Made by a program: the position numbers and the translations under genes. Source: Ganoderma boninense (Eukaryota > Basidiomycota > Agaricomycetes > Polyporales > Polyporaceae). Taken from it: 64,000 bases of DNA. Each line of letters begins with the position of its first letter. The stretch's first letter is position 1. The stretch lies in contig CM035310.1 of assembly GCA_002900995.3 (NCBI GenBank), forward strand, positions 1,145,176 to 1,209,175, in the 5' to 3' direction. The notes under the pieces were generated by a model, which was not told the DNA's origin, did no database searches, and worked only from the letters and a program-made list of their open reading frames with translations. This document shows positions 48,899 through 60,030 of this stretch, piece after piece.

Positions 48899-50359
48899 AG
48901 ACTTTCCTCGGATGGGCACCGCACTTCGGGCGACTTATGGTTCTCGAGGCTTCCGTAGATAGCGAGTGGGAAGCTCCTGCCATCCTGAGAATTGTCACAG
49001 CGAACATGAGGCGTCTTCGGCGACTGCAACTGAAGGCATCCAGCTACCCATACGAGAAGGCATTGCCGGAACGTCGCCTTCGTCGATGGAAGGCAGGGAG
49101 TCTCCCATATCTCGAACACCTCGAAATCAGTGGCGCGCTGTTTGGTCGCGCTACGACGGTCCCTTCGCTGCGCACGTTGATCCTGTTAGGACTCTGGGGA
49201 CCGGGGTCACTTCCGAGGTTGCTCAATGGGTTGGAGGGATGCCCCGCTCTCGTCAGGGCGGACATAACTCTCGACTGTGTGCGCGATATCATGGACGAGT
49301 ATCAGAGTAGCGAGCTTGCCTTGGGCGGGGACGTCCTCGAGCTTTCCAACCTCCGCGAGCTCAGGATCACCGGCGAAGTTCCCGTCATCCGCACTTTGCT
49401 CTCCCACATCTCCTTCCCAGTCTCCTCCGCCCGTGTCGACCTCGTCGTCGAAGGAACAGAGTATGACCCCGAGCAGCTGCCCGTCCTTCCAGATGTTTTG
49501 CCACGTCGTCTTTCGGTCCTGCACATATCCCCGGCGATCGACTGTCTGTTCCTCCAGTCTGACAGCGACTACAGCTGCGTGCCATTCGTGTCAGTTCGCG
49601 GCTTCGTGTCAGTTCGCGGCTTCGTGCAGGGCGCAGAGCGGCTGCGCGTCGGCCCCGCGGTGTGGTTGCACACGGGGGAGCGCTTGCTCCAGCTTCTGGA
49701 GGCCTTCGGGGCGCGTACGGTGACCGCGCTCGCCTTAGACTTGCGGCGCACCGCGAGCGACATGGGCGGAGCATTCTGGACACGATTCTTTGCGGCACTG
49801 CCCGATCTCCGCCGTCTCCAGCTATTGATGTGCACCCTAAGTAGAGTCGAGGGAGCTTAAGCGGCACGTGGCGGAACATTTCCTCGATTCATCGACACAG
49901 GCGTCCTACGCGATCTCGCTTGCTTGGGTGGTGCGCGGGGACAGGAAGGACCCGTCGCACTTGAAGGAGGAGCTCCGCGACGTCAAGCAGATGTTGTGCG
50001 GTCATGCCCGGCATGGTGGACGCTTGGGACGCCTGGAGCTTTGTGCTACGAGTCTGGAGCCCATATGTTGCATTCCAATGTGCGACTTTACTCAGGCCAT
50101 CGATGTGACACAGATTCCGGTGGATCGCAAGACCAAATGGCTTCTGAAGACAGAGTATGTTTTCCAGTTGGCAGAGGCGGTGGAAGTTGTCACTTTGAGT
50201 GGCCAATTGAAATTACGGCCAGGGCACGACGGTGAAGAGGATGGATTTGGGGGTGACGGGACTGGTGAAAATGCCAGTGATGAATTGGAGGAATGGTATT
50301 CGAAAGAGGACGAGGACGAATATGCAGACGAGAAAGGTGCTTACTCGGATGATGATTGA
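48899..50359 (+). pseudogene. F-box-like gene, right copy, 5' truncated and frameshifted
   Basis: Homology begins at TFLGWAPHFGRLMVLEAS, about 90 residues after the F-box, so the F-box exon and promoter are missing; the join to the OYE 3' flank is at about 48898. The frame is open to 49860, where CACCCTAAGTAGAGTCG replaces CACCCTGGAGTCG of the left copy (+4 bases) and shifts it. It resumes in another frame at 49868 (MAEHFLDSSTQASYAISLAW) and ends AYSDDD at 50359. An 18-bp tandem duplication (49588-49605 and 49606-49623, FVSVRG twice) is absent from the left copy. Confidence 0.75.
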
Positions 50360-50399
50360 ATGGTTTGTTCGTTCTCAGCGTGACGCTGACATACAGTAT

Positions 50400-51590
50400 G
50401 CCTGCAGACATGTAATTATGTCAGTGTGTACCCTTTCTACCAGACTTAGTAAGACGCAGCATTCGTGACAACCTGGAGCTCTGGAGCGACGTCCACAGCG
50501 GGGAAGGAGAAGGAGAAAGAGGAGACCCAGACGGCCGTCCCCGTTCACACGACATACAGGAACAAGCGAACAGCGCGCTGTCCCGGCTCATCCTTCTTGC
50601 CATCCTCCTTGTCCTTGCATACCCTTCAATCCAACGGAATCGTGCTGGTCAAGAAGAACGTCGGAGTGCTTCTCCTCAGCGTCGTGTCCCTGGTCCACTT
50701 CTCTTGGCGCCCCGGATCGAAAACTTTTCTCTCTCACTCCCCACTGGCAGCCCCCAGGATGCTGCTCTCGCCGCTTGCAGGACTGCGCGCCGTCGGGGAT
50801 GCCGTCTGTCGGTGTGTCTGGTGCAATTTCAGTGTCACTCTGAAGGACTCAGGCGACCCTGTCGCGGTGGAGGGGGGCACCCGTTCGATGCGCTTGCTCA
50901 CTTTGCGAAGAACTGCAGCACCCGTCTGCTCCGCGTCACCCGGTTACACAGTCCTATTCGCAGCAGTCGACGACGGCGGAAAAAAAAGGCACTGCCCACC
51001 GCACAGTCGCGCCGTCTACATATGCCCGTCATTCAGAGGAAACTGCTGCATGCTGGCAAGACGGACTTGGCAGGGAAGGCGTCGTGGGAGGTGGGAGAAG
51101 GTTCTCAATTCGCCGCGACCGTGTTCCTGCTGGAGGGGCTTGGGGTTTGTGCTGTGGAGAATAAGGGGTTTCAAGGTGCTCAAGGTGCCGATGTTCAAGT
51201 CTTGGGCTCCAGCTCATGGACGACGGTGTGTGTGTCTTGTCGAGCGTGGCTAGGGCGATGGCGGGACCCGCCCTCGTACTCTATGGGTACTCAAATTCCG
51301 CATTTTCCAAAACTTCGAGACTGTCTAGCATGGAGCACTACTGTCAGAATCCACAGAAGGTACGCACACTCCTGATCACCCCCTTCATGCCTTCCTTGAA
51401 GCTGTCACCGTCACTTGCTGCTAGTCCTCAACTCCGTCATGGCAACAACGACTTCCCCAGGGGGCTTTTAACACATCTTCTATGAGGTCACACACTTCGC
51501 CGCTGGCCTCGGGGGCCCTTGCGGCCTGTTTCATGTCTTTAAAAGGGCCTGGAGGTACTCTTGATAGACGTGCCAAATCTAGCATGCATC
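50400..51590 (+). repeat. Block X, right copy, plus scraps of the class A array
   Basis: 50400-51470 matches 15340-16440 inverted. At about 51455-51490 it includes the degenerate class A start region seen at 15371 (FPRGLLTHLL against SPAGFQDIFY). 51542-51587 (GGCCTGGAGGTACTC...GCCAAATCTAGCA) matches 13785-13741 within the class A gene at 12659-14500. No intact frame. Confidence 0.55.
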
Positions 51591-51596
51591 CCCGCC

Positions 51597-51960
51597 GACG
51601 AACTGTTGTTGGCCAGGAACGGGAGCGACTGGTCGGATGTCGGGTCGGAGACGCATTTGTAAAATAAGGATCTTTATTATTTGAGCGGAGTCGTCATCCG
51701 TCGTTGCAGATTGGCGTGCTTGCCATGCCCATAGCAGTGTACCGTGTAGTTTGTACTGTGTAGCTTAGAACAAGAACCATCATTATCCATGAATCAAAAC
51801 GACACACTGGAATGCCCTTCGTCAGCGATGGCTAAACCTCTAGGCCTCAATGTCCGCCATGCATTCCTCAACCTTGCAAATACAATTTCAACACATCAGC
51901 CCCTGATGTCCATAACTCGCGGTGTATGACGAAACTCCATCCTGCCGCACTGACGGTCCG
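51597..51960 (+). pseudogene. 3' end of another BAG-type gene
   Basis: 51597-51662 encodes DELLLARNGSDWSDVGSETHL and a stop, the conserved C-terminus of the BAG protein (ARNDSDWSDVESSGSESDLE on the left). The following 300 bases match the 3' flank of the right BAG copy (45402-45660) in direct orientation (both have GTAGTTTGTACTGTGTAG-like and TAATCATTA/CATTATCCATGAATCAAAA pieces). Only the terminus remains, joined to a class A scrap at about 51590. Confidence 0.6.
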
Positions 51961-52157
51961 CCGAGCGACTCTGACCACGGACGAAATCCCAACCGCATAC
52001 ATCCACGCGTGGTCCTGGATTGCGTGAGGATGAGGGCACCAGACCAAAGCGTGATGCTCAAGTGGTAGACTCACAGTCGTCGTCATACTCATACTCTCCG
52101 AAGAGTTGTTCTGTGGACATCACCGCTGAAAAGGCGTCGCGTCGCGGCCAAAGGACG

Positions 52158-53128
52158 TCAGTCAAAAACAACCCACGACACCACTGCCAGTGCGAGCCAC
52201 CCACGTTCCCGCTTGGACGGCCGTGCACCCACGGGGATGCGGAACGTCCGGAACTCCGACGTCTTGTCCACGAGCGTAATCATCGTGTGCGCGAACCGCG
52301 CGTAGAGGAACTCGTTGGCCACGCGATGCGAGAGCGTGACGAGCCGCCGGTGCAGCAGCTCGGCGTAGTCGATGTACGGCAGGCACACGTAGGTCATGAG
52401 CTGGTCCTCTCCCGTCGGGTAGAACACCCATCCGTGCTTCTCGAAGCAGTCGCCCACGTCCGCGCGCAGGATGATGCCATTCGCGGGGTCGTGGATGCCT
52501 CTGTCCCACTCGTGCTCGGCCCGCGTCCAGTTGAATTGCGTCATGGAGTTCCTGTAGAACCAGCTTTCGTGTAGCCGGGGGACCAGATAGTGGGCGTGGC
52601 AGGCTGCATGAAATGTGTTGGTCAGCGGGCTCGGGAGTCAGGCCTGGACACTGGGATGTCGAGGGGAAAGACGTACGGCTGACTTCCAGATACTGATATT
52701 TAGTGACGACGCAGCCGTCGTCCTCTTCCGATATCGCGTACTCTAGGTCTGGCGGATAACCCTTCACGTACTTCCGGTAGAGTCTCACGTACTCCTCGTG
52801 GCTGGGCTTCCGTCGTTGCCAGTGGTCGGGAATGCTCTTCGGGAATTTCCATGCGACGAAGTCGGTGACGACCCGATAGTTTGATTTGCTGACGGAAGGC
52901 GGACTGGGTGGTAGAAGTAATTTCCTGGTGGCAACACACCGTCGTTGTGAGAGAGTACGCGGTCGTGGCCGGCACGGTCCGTGGAGAGGTAGGAATCCCC
53001 TTTGTCGGCGGCGCGGAAGTTGGTGACAATGTGGCACCCATCCATGACGAGGCGGTGATCGACACCGTACACACGACGGGCAATGGCCAAATCCGCCACC
53101 CGGAATATGGCTGTAACAGGACCGAGAA
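52158..53128 (-). pseudogene. Basidiomycete HNH-nuclease-domain gene, apparently damaged
   Basis: The last exon is 52158-52603 (CHAHYLVPRLHESWFYRNSM, DPANGIILRADVGDCFEKHG, ANEFLYARFAHTMITLVD), a recognisable HNH-type domain of the fungal family with its conserved His/Asn positions. A 73-nt intron leads to the exon 52677-about 52888 (NYRVVTDFVAWKFPKSIPDH). Upstream (53100-52890) VYGVDHRLVMDGCHIVTNFR and SHNDGVLPPGNYFYHPV are in a different frame with no phase-correct donor, so a small indel near 52890 breaks the gene. No start codon is found; the coding homology ends against the inverted-repeat element at 53129-53299. Function of the family is not known to me beyond the nuclease fold. Confidence 0.6.
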
Positions 53129-53299
53129 TGGTCTCCTGCCACAGTCATATTCCGGTCTGCGGTTTTTGGATAAGCGCCATATAGAACCGATAACAATTAA
53201 TACTTACCCGCTTGTTACCGATAACAAGGTTGCATTGTTCTTTTGTTAATAAGCGCTTTTGAAAATTCAGGTCCGGAATATGTCTGCGGCAGGAGACCA
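53129..53299. mobile_element. 171-bp MITE-like element with 27-bp inverted repeats
   Basis: TGGTCTCCTGCCACAGTCAT... at 53129-53155 and its inverted partner at 53273-53299 match at 25 of 27 bases. The interior is AT-rich, unlike its surroundings. Related pieces lie just outside (CCGGAATATGGCTG at about 53100; TATTCCGGTCTGCGG at about 53147 and again at about 53321), so the target already contained, or the insertion duplicated, part of the repeat. No coding capacity. Confidence 0.55.
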
Positions 53300-54316
53300 G
53301 TTCCGGTTATTTTACAGACCTATTCCGGTCTGCGGTATCCGCCACTGCCCGTCGTGACACCAGCGAGTCGTGTTCCGTCCCATGCGTAGCGGGATAAGGA
53401 AAGGCGGGCAAAGCGAAGATCAAATGCGAGCAGCCCGGGTGGAGGATACGCACTATATTGTAGCACATCCGGGAAAGAGAACGTCGCGGGAACTCGGCGA
53501 GAATGTTCATGGCGGCTCGAGAGATGCAAATATGTTCGAGCGCATTGATTCGAGGAGGCTTTGTATCACTGAAAATAGGAGAGACTCGAACCGTACCCCA
53601 TCCGTTCATTCCGTGCGCGGGAACTTTAAAAAGGGGCTCTCACATTGGCCCCTGGCCAACCGGAGCCTGAGGTGTCCCTCAAGCTGCTGCTCTGGTACAA
53701 TTAATAGCTAGTCAGTTTTGGGCAGATCCCCCGAGTAAGAATAAGTATCAAGGCAGACATAACACAGCTCATGCAGCACTGTTCAATATGCACAGGTTCG
53801 ACGAGCGAGGACGAGGTACCCAACGCGTAACTTCTGCGTGTTACGGGTCGGTCCGAGTCCCCTTTGTTCGGCATCTCCACCTTGATCACTTTGGGTCACT
53901 TAACGGTGGAGGTTAGGATGCAGGCATGAAATGTTTCTGTCCTCAACCTGTTGACAATGAGTCCGAGCTAAAGTAACGCGACAAGACGAATTACAGCCCC
54001 ACGATATGCAGCATCACTGTGGTACTGCTCACCTTCTTCCTCTGATGACCTGGCACCCGAGGGGTTCCGGTGTTCAACTGTCGGCGGCACTGCAGAGATT
54101 AATCAGCTTGGGGCTGCAGGCCAAGATCAAGATCGGTACCTGTCTGATAGAGATTAAATGAGCATGAATGTCGACCAAGGGCAACCAGGACAAAGGCCAA
54201 GCATAGCGAGTGCATGTAAGTATTGCAAGAAGAGGCGCGGCCAGCGAAGCGGCGTCGGCGACAAAATATCCTTTCTTGTGGCTGTGCGTCGCCCAACAAA
54301 CTTGATCGAGACAATC
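53300..54316. other. Intergenic, no gene supported
   Basis: About 1 kb between the inverted-repeat element and the ALKBH6-like gene. It should contain the promoter of the latter. Frames here lack motifs. Confidence 0.35.
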
Positions 54317-55490
54317 ATGAGCGCCGCCAGCTTGGATGTATACCTAGTCCCGGGAACATCTACAACGTACTATATCCCCGAATTCATCACAGAGGACGAG
54401 GAAGAGTACCTCATTCGAAAGGTTAGAATCAGGCAGCCTATGTCGACCTTGTTCACCGTTAGCTTTGCCAGATACAAGAAGCACCTCAGCCCTGGTGGAA
54501 GCGGCTGCAAAATCGCAGGTCAGTAGCTTTGCTGCCTAAATCTAATCCTGAAAAGGTGTCGCGTATGAATCTATCCACCTCAGATTACAGATATGGGGTA
54601 CACAATTCACTGCAACCTCTTTTCCACGGTTCTGGCTGAACGGGCCGTGTTGCAGGCGGCGAACTAACTGCGAAAAAAGCATTGATCCCCCAAGACATGC
54701 CGCCGTTCGTTAATCAATAGTATGTCTGTCTGATCATCTACCGGGAAACTGGATGTATCGTCACTGACGCCGTGGTAAGTCCAGACATCGTCGGGCGCAT
54801 CAAAGCCCTCGGGGTCTTCAAGGATTCCGCCCATGGCGAGCCAAACCACATCATTATGAACGAGGTACGGTAGTGTTGCCCACCTATCTCAACAACATCA
54901 ACACTGACGCCCCCGACATAGTACGCTCCCGGACAAGGAATCATGGTATGCATGCCCCGCACCCAGCTTATCTCGAAGTCTGCTCAGCACTGAAGACTCT
55001 CCCTTCTCCTGGGCAGCCCCACGAAGACGGCCCCGCCTACCACCCAGTGGTGGCCACGCTCTCCCTCGGCTCGCACGCCGTCTTCAACCACTACCGCTAC
55101 AAGCCCGACTCCGACGCCTCCCCGCTCCCCGGCGTCCAGATCTCCGCCCCCAACGAGCCCATCTCGAGCACCGGCCGCCCAATCGACCCGACCCCCGTCC
55201 TCGCGCTCCTCCTTGAGCCCCGCAGCCTCGTGATCACGACGTCCGCGCTATACACGGGGCACCTGCACGGCATCGACGGGCTCTTCGAGGACAAGTTCGA
55301 GGAGGACGGGCGGCCGCCGCAGGACCGCATCGCGAACTTCGACTTATTAAAGGGCGCAGCGGAACGGGCGGCGATCGAGAACGGGAGCATCCTCGAGCGG
55401 GGCCTGAGGTACAGCCTGACGTGCCGGGACGTCGAAAAGGTGGCTGCGATGGGTGGCGCGCTGTTCAAGCGGCTGCGAGGGACGGCGTGA
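54317..55490 (+). CDS. ALKBH6-like 2-oxoglutarate/Fe(II) dioxygenase (270 aa)
   Basis: Seven exons: 54317-54421, 54472-54518, 54584-54597 (14 nt), 54656-54719, 54780-54864, 54922-54945 (24 nt), 55017-55490; phases close to 270 aa. The start TTYYIPEFITEDEEEYLIRK, then RRLQIWGGELTAKKALIPQD are typical of AlkB homologue 6. The metal ligands are H-x-D in IMPHEDGPAYHPVVATLSLG and a later His in YTGHLHGI; the 2-oxoglutarate Arg is in RYSLTCRDVEKV. The family is related to AlkB nucleic acid demethylases; the substrate of ALKBH6 proteins is not settled. Convergent with the SET gene, with only 126 bases between the stops. Confidence 0.92.
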
Positions 55491-55616
55491 GGCAGGAAGT
55501 CTGAGATCCGAGGAGCCCAATGGAAGTAAATCGAAGCATGCCTTTTGTACAACGTACATCCCTGTGCCTGTGTCAAACGTACTACACCGCTGCAACTGCG
55601 ATATTTCCCCCTCGCA

Positions 55617-57383
55617 TCACATCACCCCCAGCCCCGCCTTCAGCTCCGCCACGAGGTCCGCCTTGTCCTCTTCGCCCTCCTTCGCACTCTCGGCGTCCCC
55701 GCTCTCCTTCTTCTCCCTCTCCTCCTTCTGGCACCGCTCGCACGCGCACTTGCCGAACCCCCACTCCATCAGGCTCCGCCTCCGCGGCTCGAGCGGCAGG
55801 TCGGGTCCACATACGTGATAAACAGCTCTTCCCCAGGCGCGATATCCGATTTTGCGACGACGGTGATGCGCGAGAGCGCGTTGCGTTGGTCGAGGTGCCG
55901 CACGGACAGGTTCGGGGTGCAGACGTGGTTCAGGTGCGAGTGGAGCACGTAGAGGCCACCGTGAGCCTCCAGGTCTGTATGGTATACCACTCAGCACACA
56001 GGGACGTAGAGAGAAAAACGGCGTCCATCCCGACATTCCGCAGGACGTGATATATTCGTGGAATACTCATGGAGTGAGTCCCTCGTGGCATGCACAACGA
56101 ACGAAACGCCATCCAGCGCTGTGCCATTCAAGACTCCAAGGCGATTTCACAAACACACACGACCAGCGGCATCTGAATAGACGCAGAGCAAACAGAGACA
56201 GAGACGTACTGAGGCTCATCCGACCGAGTCCGTGCAGGAACGCATCGTAGCCGAACAGCGCGTCGGCGACGTCCTGGCGTAAGGGCTTTTTAAGCAGCTT
56301 CGCGAGCCGCTTCTTCTCCGCGTCCGTTGCAGGCTCTTGGAACGCCTGCACGTACAGCTTGTGCGCCTTCTTCCACATCGCACGGTCCGGCTCCGCGCCC
56401 AGCCTGCGCCACCCCCAATCAGCCCTCACCTCGCTCACGGACAAGTACACGGAAGGAGACGCACCATCCGCCCTTGGCACGTTCCTCCATGCCAAGTTGC
56501 GCGAGGGCGCGAACGACGTCCCAGTCCTCCGCGAAGGCCTTGTCGTCCTGCTGGAACGCGAGCAGCACGCGCGCAGTCGTCTGCGCGAGCGCATGCAGCG
56601 CCATCCACTGATTTTTCCTCGCGAAGTGCAGCACGGGCGCCGATGCAGGGTTCCGCGACGCACACAGGAGGGGGTGCGTGCGTGCGGAGCGCGAGAGGCA
56701 CAGGCGTGTGCAGAAGCGCACGGGGCAGGGTGTGGATGACGTCGAGGCCGCGCAGGGCACGATGAGCGGGGAGGTCGTGAGCGGGGTCGAGCAGTGTCCG
56801 CATGCGTGTGAGGACATCTGGAGATCGTAGAGGTTCCTGGAAGGCAAGCGGTTTTATTAGATGTAGGCAAGATAATCCGCTGTGCGCGATGGTACAGGTG
56901 GGCATGGAATAGCTCTGGATGTCCAAAAGACGTTCATAATGGAGAACCCGAGTAATATCTAGGAAATGCTACAACACTGAAAGATCTACAGGAGGCTCAC
57001 CATTCCGGCGCGAGGATGAACGGATCCTCCTTCCATAGGACCTCGCCCTCTGCAATCGCCTCCTTCGCCACCAACCCTTTCCCCTTTGCCTTGCCAAAGT
57101 ACTTCACTTCCACCTTTGCTGTCCACTTCCCGACGTCAAGGCCGTCAATAACTTTTGAGGTCGGGTAGCTGTGGCCCCCGCCCGCGCTGGAGGTTTGCAC
57201 GAGTCCCTCGCTCTGCAAAATCTTGCGCGTGCGCTTCTCACTGACCCTCCATTCAGGGTGTGCGGCGAGGAGGAGGGCGTGGATCTTTGGGATGCCGAGC
57301 GTAGGGTTGGCTGTTTTGAGGGCGAGGAGGACATGCTTGATGTCGTCCTCTGTGGGGGAGATGGCAGAGGTAGAGCCCGTCAT
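55617..57383 (-). CDS. Set5/SMYD5-like SET-domain protein with a one-base frame break
   Basis: Exons 57001-57383, 56465-56836, 56210-56403 and 55617-55974 join in phase. The N-terminus is a helix-turn-helix-like segment, then KYFGKAKGKGLVAKEAIAEG and WKEDPFILAPEW (SET-N). A MYND-like zinc region follows (SHACGHCSTPL, RFCTRLC, HPLLC). The split SET core is GLGRMSLNLEAHGGLYVLHS, LNHVCTPNLSVRHLDQRN and PGEELFITYVDP. Directly after, near 55803, one base is missing: the frame reads TCRSSRGGGA and stops (55769), while the post-SET region (MEWGFGKCACERCQ...) continues one frame over to 55617. Expected length is about 435 aa, the broken frame gives 384. Family role: protein lysine methyltransferase (yeast Set5 acts on histone H4). 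Confidence 0.82.
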
Positions 57384-57549
57384 GTCGTTCCGCTCGTCCA
57401 GATCGTAAGTGGGGTATATGCTACGGCATAAAAGAAGGAAACGGTGCGAGTGGGGAGGAGGAGGTGGTGGTGGATGAGGAGAAACCTAGGTGTGTGCCTG
57501 TTTACCCGGCATCCCTGCACAAAACTTGTGATCAAAATGGATCATAAAA

Positions 57550-57632
57550 TGGACATGTCCGGGATCGAACCGGACCCCTCTCGCATGTTGCTGTTGCTAA
57601 GCGAGCGTGATAACCAACTACACCACATGCCC
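57550..57632 (-). tRNA. tRNA-Ala (anticodon AGC) with 9-nt intron
   Basis: Same body as the tRNA at 28570-28652 except for one compensating change in the acceptor stem (pair 6-67 is U-A here, C-G there). G3:U70 is present. The intron after position 37 is ACAGCAACA, unrelated to TGTTGTGTT of the other copy. A TTTT run follows closely on the reverse strand (about 57547), a Pol III terminator. Confidence 0.96.
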
Positions 57633-58452
57633 GTGTGCGCTTGAAATATTTTTATGTATAAGAATATTTTGGGCTTTTATGAGTGAACTTGCGCTTCGCC
57701 TTGGCTTCGACGTCGACTTGACTTTGACTCGTTCAAGTTTTCTGAGTCCAACAACGCCTCCTACAAAACTTCCGTACAGTATGTTGGATTTTTCACTCCC
57801 CTACGCCAATTTCGCTAGTGTTAGATTGCTACTCTCACGATATGTCCTCCATAGGCCATCGACGTCGCGCAGTCGCCTCTGACTGATAAATGACGAGCCT
57901 CCCTCAAGCCATCCTATCACCAACTGCAACCATTCCAAGTACGGCGCGCCTGGCCTTCTTTGAAGTCTTTCGATGCCCTGTTCGAACGGACTTGAAGTAA
58001 TCATGCCGTTTTCGATGATCCGGCAAGCTGTGAGCTTGCACAGCCCGGCGCCGACGCATTCGAATCGCCATCGATTCTTCGAATATCCTGGGTGGCGACA
58101 ATGGTTCTCTACGGTCTGTCAGAGTGCTGGAAACTATGCTGAATGGTCCCTCTGAGGCGTGCAGTGCGCAAGAGTGGGCACTAGGCGCAGAATCCTGGAG
58201 TGCGAGCAGGCCGAGTCACCAGAGTGCATGTGCGTGGGCGCGTGGATCCCATGATCAGCACGCCGAGCACGGATTGCTTGGTTTCATGTGTGTGTGGCAT
58301 GCGCAGTCGCAGGTAATGACAGGCCGCCTGTGCCGTGCTCCTCTCTGTCTATCAAACCCAAACCAAATGTCGCTACTTAAAGCTTCACTGGATTGCGCCT
58401 CTCGTTCCCCTCACTTGGCCATTTCACGTGCACCGCTCCAACTCTCTAGATC
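57633..58452. other. Intergenic, no gene supported
   Basis: About 820 bases between the tRNA and the DUF6593 gene. No motif-bearing frame; the last 150 bases presumably hold the DUF6593 promoter and 5' UTR. Confidence 0.35.
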
Positions 58453-59154
58453 ATGTCTACCCCCATCGCAGCTACACTCACTCTCTCCCGGGACAACCCT
58501 TCCAACACCACCATCGTCGACCCTGACGACAAGGTGCTTTACACCGTGCACACCACGCACGGCAATGTCACGGTCACTCACGTCCTGAACGCGGACGAGG
58601 AGGAGCTCGCGTCGCTTGAGTGGCGCGACGTCCTTCCCGACAAGGTCACCCTCGGGAACAGGGCACCCACATCTCTACGCGACTGGTTGCACACGAGTCT
58701 CGTGCCGTTTTACTTGAAGGAGTGAGTTTTGCGTCTTCCTCTTCCTGCATATCAAGTAAGGAGCGCGACTGACTGTATGCATTCATCACTAGCGATGTGT
58801 CGTTGAAAGACGACTCGGGGCGGAAGTACAAATGGCGCGGGAACGCGCCTGGGCGTGCTCTTGAGGTCCGTGTATCCCCTGTTTGTGTTCGTGTTTTGCA
58901 GATTCTGACGCATGGACGTGGGACAGCTCTTTTCGGAGGACGACGGTTTCAAGGAGCCTATCGCGCGGTTCCTGCGTTCGCGCAACGACCGGCAGCAGCT
59001 TGCGCAGCTTGTGTTGACCGCACGTGCGGTGCAGATCCGCGACATCGTCGTGATCTCGTTCCTTTTCCTGGAGAAGTCGCGCCGGACGAATGAGACCGCG
59101 TCGCAGGGCACAATGAATGTCATGTGCGCTCCTGTGGCCTCGGGCGCGATGTAA
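58453..59154 (+). CDS. DUF6593-family protein (about 189 aa)
   Basis: Exons 58453-58721, 58793-58865 and 58927-59154 join in phase to 189 aa. The pattern LTLSRDNPSNTTIVDPDDKV then YTVHT, a Trp-Arg block, FYLKEDDVSLKDDSGRKYKW, and PIARFLRSRNDRQQLAQLVL to VISFLFLEKSRRTNE matches the agaricomycete DUF6593 family, single beta-rich domains that are numerous in mushrooms and have no known function. The last acceptor (58926) was chosen because the nearer AG leads to a stop. No signal peptide or membrane segment. Confidence 0.75.
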
Positions 59155-60030
59155 GGCTCGCTCCCTTCACCTTACCCGCTTCATCTGAGTACATACACAT
59201 TTATATACCCGTGCCCTCCTGATATCGTGTTCCCAGTTCTCTCTCACACGATGTCAGGTACGACTCCTATTCACACATGTATTCAGAGTTCTCCCGTAGG
59301 CCCGAGTGTAGGAGGCACTCCGCCTTCTTCCACGTGACAGGGAACGACCACAATGTGAAGGACGGGAGCATCGGCATCTAAGGTCGTTGCACCGGCGTCG
59401 TGCTAAGAGTGTAGGAGGATGCCATTGTTCTGCAGTTTATATTTTATACAACAAACTTGTACCTTCGAGTGCCTTCAACCGCAAGGAAGAAAGTTACTGG
59501 TATGAACTACATTGAGGACTCACTTGTTACTATCGCCAACTTGAGTCGTGAAAACTGAACGTGAGTTGTAAGTATATCTCACTACTGATCGCTCATAAGG
59601 TGACCATTAAGGTCGTTCGAACTTCGTCCATTCCCTTCTGTTCTCCCCGACTGCTCATCGCATCGACTACAGGTGCAGCCGAAACTTTCAATGGTCTTAT
59701 GCAATCTAAGTACTGTGCATGGTCCTCAACACGACCATTGGTACCGGTCCGACTGCGGGCGTTTAAAACCTCAGGAAGAAATCCAACGAGCTTCTCCTAC
59801 TACTGATAAGGTTAGTCGGATCCGGAAGCCTTCAGCAGAAAGCCTTCAGGTCATCGGGCGTCACCGCTCCCGCAGTCAGCCTTCAGGATCTCTGTTTCTT
59901 CTTCATACATCTGGTGAAAGCTTCTAGTGTCTTCATTTTACGAAGCTGCCACCGTCATTGAAGGATCTGGGTCCCTGTGTTCTGTTTCCTCCCGCAACGA
60001 CTTCGGCTGCTACCATTCAACGGGATTAGG
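59155..60030. other. Intergenic, no gene supported
   Basis: About 880 bases; short frames without motifs. Two AGCCTTCAG/AAGCCTTCAG repeats lie near 59826-59885. It holds the DUF6593 3' UTR and the GPHR promoter. Confidence 0.35.
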
